Part shown: positions 60,913 to 64,000 of the stretch, piece after piece
Position numbering within the stretch: the stretch's first letter is position 1
How the letters are laid out: every line of letters begins with the position of its first letter
NCBI GenBank assembly: GCA_963778375.1
Contig: CAVZTX010000038.1
Location: forward strand, 186,001-250,000
DNA: 64,000 nt
Origin: CAVZTX01 sp963778375
Lineage (GTDB): Bacteria > Chloroflexota > Ktedonobacteria > Ktedonobacterales > Ktedonobacteraceae
Reading direction: 5' to 3'
Program-made: the position numbers and the translations under genes
The notes under the pieces: model-generated
What the model saw: the letters and a program-made list of their open reading frames with translations, nothing else
Told to the model about the DNA's origin: nothing
Database searches by the model: none

Positions 60913-62091
60913 CTACAAGCCCTCTTTGTCCTTTTCTTTTGTACCAAAAGTGTCACTTGTGACAGTTGTGACAGTTGTACCGGTTGTATTTTGTTTGCCA
61001 CGCGCTGCTCGTTCCAATTCTACTTTTTTGCGTTCCTCGTGACGGTGTTCGCGCCGCATTTCGACAAGTTTACGCCATGTGCGGTAGATGAGAGGACGGT
61101 AGACATACTCCTGAGTGGGCATGTTCAGGCGGGAGAAGCCGCCGAAGCCTTTCTTATATTCGTAGACACCCCACATCTCTTCGCCAGGCTCCAGGACTTC
61201 GGGGATGGTACGAAAATCGAAGTAGCTACAGCCGCGCTCTTTGGCCCATTGAAAACAGTGATATTGCAGAAGATAGGTGGCCTTGAGGTTGCGCTTGTTG
61301 TTGGAGGAGGCTCCAAACATATCCCAGCACCAGTCTCCAAAACGGATCAGTATTTTGGCAGCAAGCGCCTCCCCCTCATGCTCGGCAAGGTACAGGACGG
61401 CATCGCCTTTGGTGGCAAAACTGCGCAAGATTTCCCGGTGGTAGTCTTTGCTGTGGATGAAGAAGGCATCGCGTTCGCTTGTGATCTGTAACAGGTTATA
61501 GTATGCGTCAAAGTCGGCATCACTTGTGGCTTCGCGCACAATTACACCTTTGCGCTCAGCAGCCCGTACATTTTGTCGCCATGTCATCTTGAAGTTCCCT
61601 AAGAGTTCTTCGGCGGAAGGACGAATGTCCAATACCCAGCTTCGTCGTCCATGTGTTGAGATGGGGTTGGTCGAGAAGCCGAGGGATGCATAGGCCTTGA
61701 TCCAGATATCCAGATCGGGATCATCATCGGCGATATTTGGTTCCAGGCGTAGCAATACTGCGTGTTCTCGTCGTGCAATGCGGTGGGCACTTTCGGTGAG
61801 TGCAGCCAGCGCAGGAGAGTCTGGCCGTTCAACCGTGGGACCACGCGAACAGTATAGCCAGTGAAAGCGTAACCCGGGTAGAGGTACAGGAATGGGAACG
61901 CGGGTAATGGTTAGAAGCATTGCGCCGATCATGCGCCCATTTTCCAAAGCACCCAGACGATAGATATGCCCGCCCAGGTATTGATTCAATTCGCCCCATT
62001 CGTAGGATTGCAGGAGATGACCACGTGGCTGGGTGGTCAAAAAGTTGTTCCATTGCTGGCGGTCGGTGATTTCTGAGATGGTGATGGACAT
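60913..62091 (-). CDS. FemX/FemAB-like aminoacyltransferase, copy 2
   Basis: 392 residues from ATG 62091; the earlier ATG at 62121 lies in a repeat. Its pattern is like copy 1: LLQSYEWGELNQYLGG, LYCSRGPTVE, TWRQNVRAAERKGVIVR, ASSNNKRNLKATYLLQY, YKKGFGG. It has a longer Lys/Glu/Thr C-terminal tail (TGTTVTTVTSDTFG). The two copies have clearly diverged, so they may add successive residues of an interpeptide bridge. Confidence 0.9.
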   Translation of the reverse strand: MSITISEITDRQQWNNFLTTQPRGHLLQSYEWGELNQYLGGHIYRLGALENGRMIGAMLLTITRVPIPVPLPGLRFHWLYCSRGPTVERPDSPALAALTESAHRIARREHAVLLRLEPNIADDDPDLDIWIKAYASLGFSTNPISTHGRRSWVLDIRPSAEELLGNFKMTWRQNVRAAERKGVIVREATSDADFDAYYNLLQITSERDAFFIHSKDYHREILRSFATKGDAVLYLAEHEGEALAAKILIRFGDWCWDMFGASSNNKRNLKATYLLQYHCFQWAKERGCSYFDFRTIPEVLEPGEEMWGVYEYKKGFGGFSRLNMPTQEYVYRPLIYRTWRKLVEMRREHRHEERKKVELERAARGKQNTTGTTVTTVTSDTFGTKEKDKEGL

Positions 62092-62111
62092 ACGATAATC
62101 TAATACCTCTA

Positions 62112-62152
62112 GCCGATACATCGGCGGTGGGCGCGATGTATCGGCCCCTACG
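62112..62152. repeat. CCCCTACG-type repeat between FemX copy 2 and the GNAT gene
   Basis: GCCGATACATCGGCGGTGGG then CGCGATGTATCGGCCCCTACGG. It supplies the GNAT gene's TAG stop and a false ATG for the FemX gene. Confidence 0.8.
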
Positions 62153-62729
62153 GTTCACTATGAAAGATATCTTTCTCTAAATATTCGTTTCGTAGGATGC
62201 TGTAGACGCGGACGTCGTTATATTTGCCGAAGCGAAAAATGACCTGACGGAGGGTGCCTTCATATTTGAAACCTGCCTTTTCATCAGCACGCCAGCCACC
62301 AATGTTTTCTTCCATGTCCTGGGTCTGGATGCGATTGAGGTTTAGTTCCATAAAGCCGTAGCGGGTCATCAATTTTGTAGCTTCGGTGCCATAGCCTTTA
62401 CCCCATGCGGCGCGGTCGCCAATGATCACGTAGAACTCGGCGCTCTGGTTGATGTAATTGATATCTTTGAGACCGACCAGACCGATCAGGCGATTATCGT
62501 CGTTGAGGGCAACGCCAAAGATGATGTGCTTACCATCTTTATAGAGCTGTTCCAGGCGTTCCCTGCCGCGTGTATCGCTGGTGGGGTAAATGGAGAAATA
62601 GCGGCGAATTTCTTCGTCGTTCATCCAGGTTGAATAGAGGTGATTATCCTGCGCCGGTTCTAGCGGTCGCAGATAGATTCGTTCTCCCACAATAAAGGGG
62701 TTCTGCATATGCGAGATGTCTTGTACCAT
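62148..62729 (-). CDS. GNAT N-acetyltransferase, RimJ/RimL type
   Basis: 193 residues. The RimJ-type start is IYLRPLEPAQDN, followed by RLIGLVGLKDINYINQSAEF and the acetyl-CoA loop GDRAAWGKGYGTEATKLM. The C terminus has NRIQTQDMEENIGGWRADEKAGF. Members acetylate ribosomal-protein N termini, antibiotics or other amines; the substrate is unknown. Start ATG 62729. The last codons (HSEP then TAG) are the repeat end. Confidence 0.9.
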   Translation of the reverse strand: MVQDISHMQNPFIVGERIYLRPLEPAQDNHLYSTWMNDEEIRRYFSIYPTSDTRGRERLEQLYKDGKHIIFGVALNDDNRLIGLVGLKDINYINQSAEFYVIIGDRAAWGKGYGTEATKLMTRYGFMELNLNRIQTQDMEENIGGWRADEKAGFKYEGTLRQVIFRFGKYNDVRVYSILRNEYLEKDIFHSEP

Positions 62730-62778
62730 TGTAGTTAAGTTTCCCTTCCAAGGAATCTATTTTGCTAGTTGTTTTAGG

Positions 62779-63507
62779 CTACGTGGTGGCATACCTGTCG
62801 GCGTAGTTGGCAAGCACTGGCAGCCTGAAGGTTTTGCCTTCGAAGGCGAAGAGCATGAGTAAGAAGACGATTGCCAGTGCCCCGAATAGTGCTATAAAAC
62901 CAAAGCATAAGGCGGCTATACCGAGCACAGCAAGCACGGAAGTAGCATAAAAGAGCAACTGAAGGATAAAAAATGCGAAAAACACGATGAGTGCGACAAC
63001 ATTGAGCAGAATCGATTGCATTGCACTGAAGCGTACAAAGTGGTTATGCTTCTCTCCAAAGTAGAAAACAAGGGCACCAGGTAATAAAAGCAGGTAGCTC
63101 AAACCAGCGGCAACATTGGCGTCCAGACCCATTGAGGTAGGTCGATTGGGATTGGAAGGAGGTTGTACAGCGTATGCCTGTGGATAGCCCGCTTGAGGTG
63201 GGTAGCCAGGCTGTTGCTGGTAATTACCTGGTTGGTATCCTCCCTGCTGCTGATCGTACCCACCTGGTTGATAGCCTGCTTGAGGTTGATTGTAGTTCCC
63301 GGGTTGGTATGCTCCTGGTGGCTGATATTGGCCTGACTGTTGGTATGGACCTTGTTGAGGATAACTGCCCGGTCGATAGCCTCTCTGCTGAGGTGGTTGA
63401 CCACCTTGTTGGTAACTACCTTGTTGAGGATAGCCACCTGGCTGGTAGTCCCCACTGCCCTGCCCTTGCTGGTTGGGGTCTTGTTGCTGGTCAGGATTCC
63501 AACTCAT
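62779..63507 (-). CDS. DUF4870-like membrane protein with a Gln/Pro/Gly-rich tail
   Basis: 242 residues from ATG 63507 (GAGGAA upstream). The first 120 residues are repeated YQPGxYQQ-like units, hydrophilic and disordered. The C-terminal half has three to four membrane segments with GLSYLLLLPGALVFYFGEK and HFVRFSAMQSILLNVVAL, the DUF4870 pattern. It may act in membrane assembly or protein contact. Function unknown. A CruF-like gene starts on the other strand about 200 bp away. Confidence 0.85.
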   Translation of the reverse strand: MSWNPDQQQDPNQQGQGSGDYQPGGYPQQGSYQQGGQPPQQRGYRPGSYPQQGPYQQSGQYQPPGAYQPGNYNQPQAGYQPGGYDQQQGGYQPGNYQQQPGYPPQAGYPQAYAVQPPSNPNRPTSMGLDANVAAGLSYLLLLPGALVFYFGEKHNHFVRFSAMQSILLNVVALIVFFAFFILQLLFYATSVLAVLGIAALCFGFIALFGALAIVFLLMLFAFEGKTFRLPVLANYADRYATT

Positions 63508-63713
63508 ACTACTGTTCCTCATTTCTTGAGAATGAACGTGTTGCTACGTAGTATACTGCGAATGAGGACTTTTGGGAACCCTGACTCAGCCTTCTAAATT
63601 CGTCTTTGAGAGGGACAGACTACTTTATAGAGTACTGAAGTGGTATATAATAGCAGAGATGGTGATTGTAGAGGATCATCTGTACAGTAAAAAGTGCATA
63701 GGAAGGTTGGAAT

Positions 63714-64000
63714 ATGAAAGTATCGCTCAACATCCTTTGGGGTCTGGTTGCAGTTTATATTATAGGTACAGTCCTAAGTTTTATATTTCCGGATCTTTCC
63801 TCGTCCATCGCCGTTTTGATCCTGATTGTCTTTGCACTCATTCATGGAGCGATGCGCTACCGGTGGAGCGGCATAATAGCATTTATCATTCTTGCTCTCG
63901 TTGTCAGTAACATCCTGGAAAACGTGAGTATTCTGACGGGCTTTCCATTTGGTCACTATCATTATACCGACGCGCTGGGTCCCAAGCTCTTTTTAGTGCC
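63714..64000 (+). CDS. CruF-like carotenoid biosynthesis membrane protein, 5' part
   Basis: From ATG 63714 (GGAAGG upstream) the frame is open to the window edge, about 95 residues. Membrane segments are WGLVAVYIIGTVLSFIF, IAVLILIVFALIHG and IIAFIILALVVSNIL. The loop NILENVSILTGFPFGHYHYT and DALGPKLFLVP match the DUF422 family (bisanhydrobacterioruberin hydratase and CruF), which hydrates the carotenoid end group. The rest lies outside. A TATAAT-like box is near 63644. Confidence 0.8.
   Translation, partial: MKVSLNILWGLVAVYIIGTVLSFIFPDLSSSIAVLILIVFALIHGAMRYRWSGIIAFIILALVVSNILENVSILTGFPFGHYHYTDALGPKLFLV

Noticed and set aside
60784..61491. Plus-strand frame of 235 codons opposite the FemX copies
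   Set aside because: It spans the junction of two well-supported minus-strand genes and resembles their complement only.
9828..62152. CCCCTACG repeats as CRISPR or transposon ends
   Set aside because: Copies are single and scattered, with no regular spacers, cas genes or transposase nearby; they look like palindromic interspersed elements.

Overview
The window looks like a chromosomal piece of a Ktedonobacteria-type Chloroflexota (inference; no rRNA is present to confirm it). Pointers are several very large ATPase-LuxR regulators, FHA and zinc-ribbon proteins, an R2-like ligand-binding oxidase, secreted lineage-specific paralogues, and a dense family of short palindromic repeats ending in CCCCTACG. 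I see no tRNA, rRNA, CRISPR array, transposase, phage gene or replication origin.

Layout. 1-8.5 kb: the end of an unrecognised gene, a frameshifted cytochrome P450, a membrane protein, a PIG-L deacetylase with a DinB-like partner, a frameshifted ATPase-LuxR regulator, an FMN-binding protein and a 68-residue LuxR HTH protein. 8.7-17.1 kb, all on the minus strand, is the most unusual block. In transcription order it encodes a degenerate kinase fused to an exported Rieske domain, an FAD oxidoreductase joined in frame to a double-FHA protein but cut by a repeat-borne stop codon, a six-cluster ferredoxin with two cyclic-nucleotide domains, a bis-heme-b-like membrane protein, and a zinc-ribbon membrane protein. 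It reads as an electron-transfer chain carrying phosphopeptide- and nucleotide-sensing domains. 17.4-23.2 kb: an HTH/Clp-N/zinc-ribbon regulator, four related secreted proteins and another FHA protein; three similar 22-bp boxes lie upstream of the regulator and of two secreted-protein genes. 23.2-26.9 kb: a second ATPase-LuxR gene, broken by indels and filled with repeats.

27-45 kb is mostly housekeeping: gpsA (frameshifted), hpt, tilS, def, an ABC-F ATPase, a HemA-like Rossmann protein, ispH, a helicase-C-terminal-like protein (frameshifted), folD lacking its catalytic lysine, yajQ, a giant TPR protein and R2lox. 46-59 kb is a sugar locus. On the minus strand are a substrate-binding protein, two permeases, a GH32-like enzyme and amylosucrase. 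On the plus strand are a LacI regulator, a GH4 glycosidase and a GH13 alpha-glucosidase. Between them lie LacI-type operators and a short MalT-like regulator that lacks its TPR sensor. Together they suggest import and intracellular breakdown of sucrose and alpha-galactosyl-sucrose sugars. 59-64 kb: a small membrane protein, two tandem FemX-like aminoacyltransferases, a GNAT acetyltransferase, a DUF4870-like membrane protein and the start of a CruF-type carotenoid gene.

Two themes recur. The CCCCTACG repeats sit inside coding regions in an open phase, end genes by supplying TAG, and in one case split a gene. Five genes carry frameshifts, which may be real decay or sequence error.
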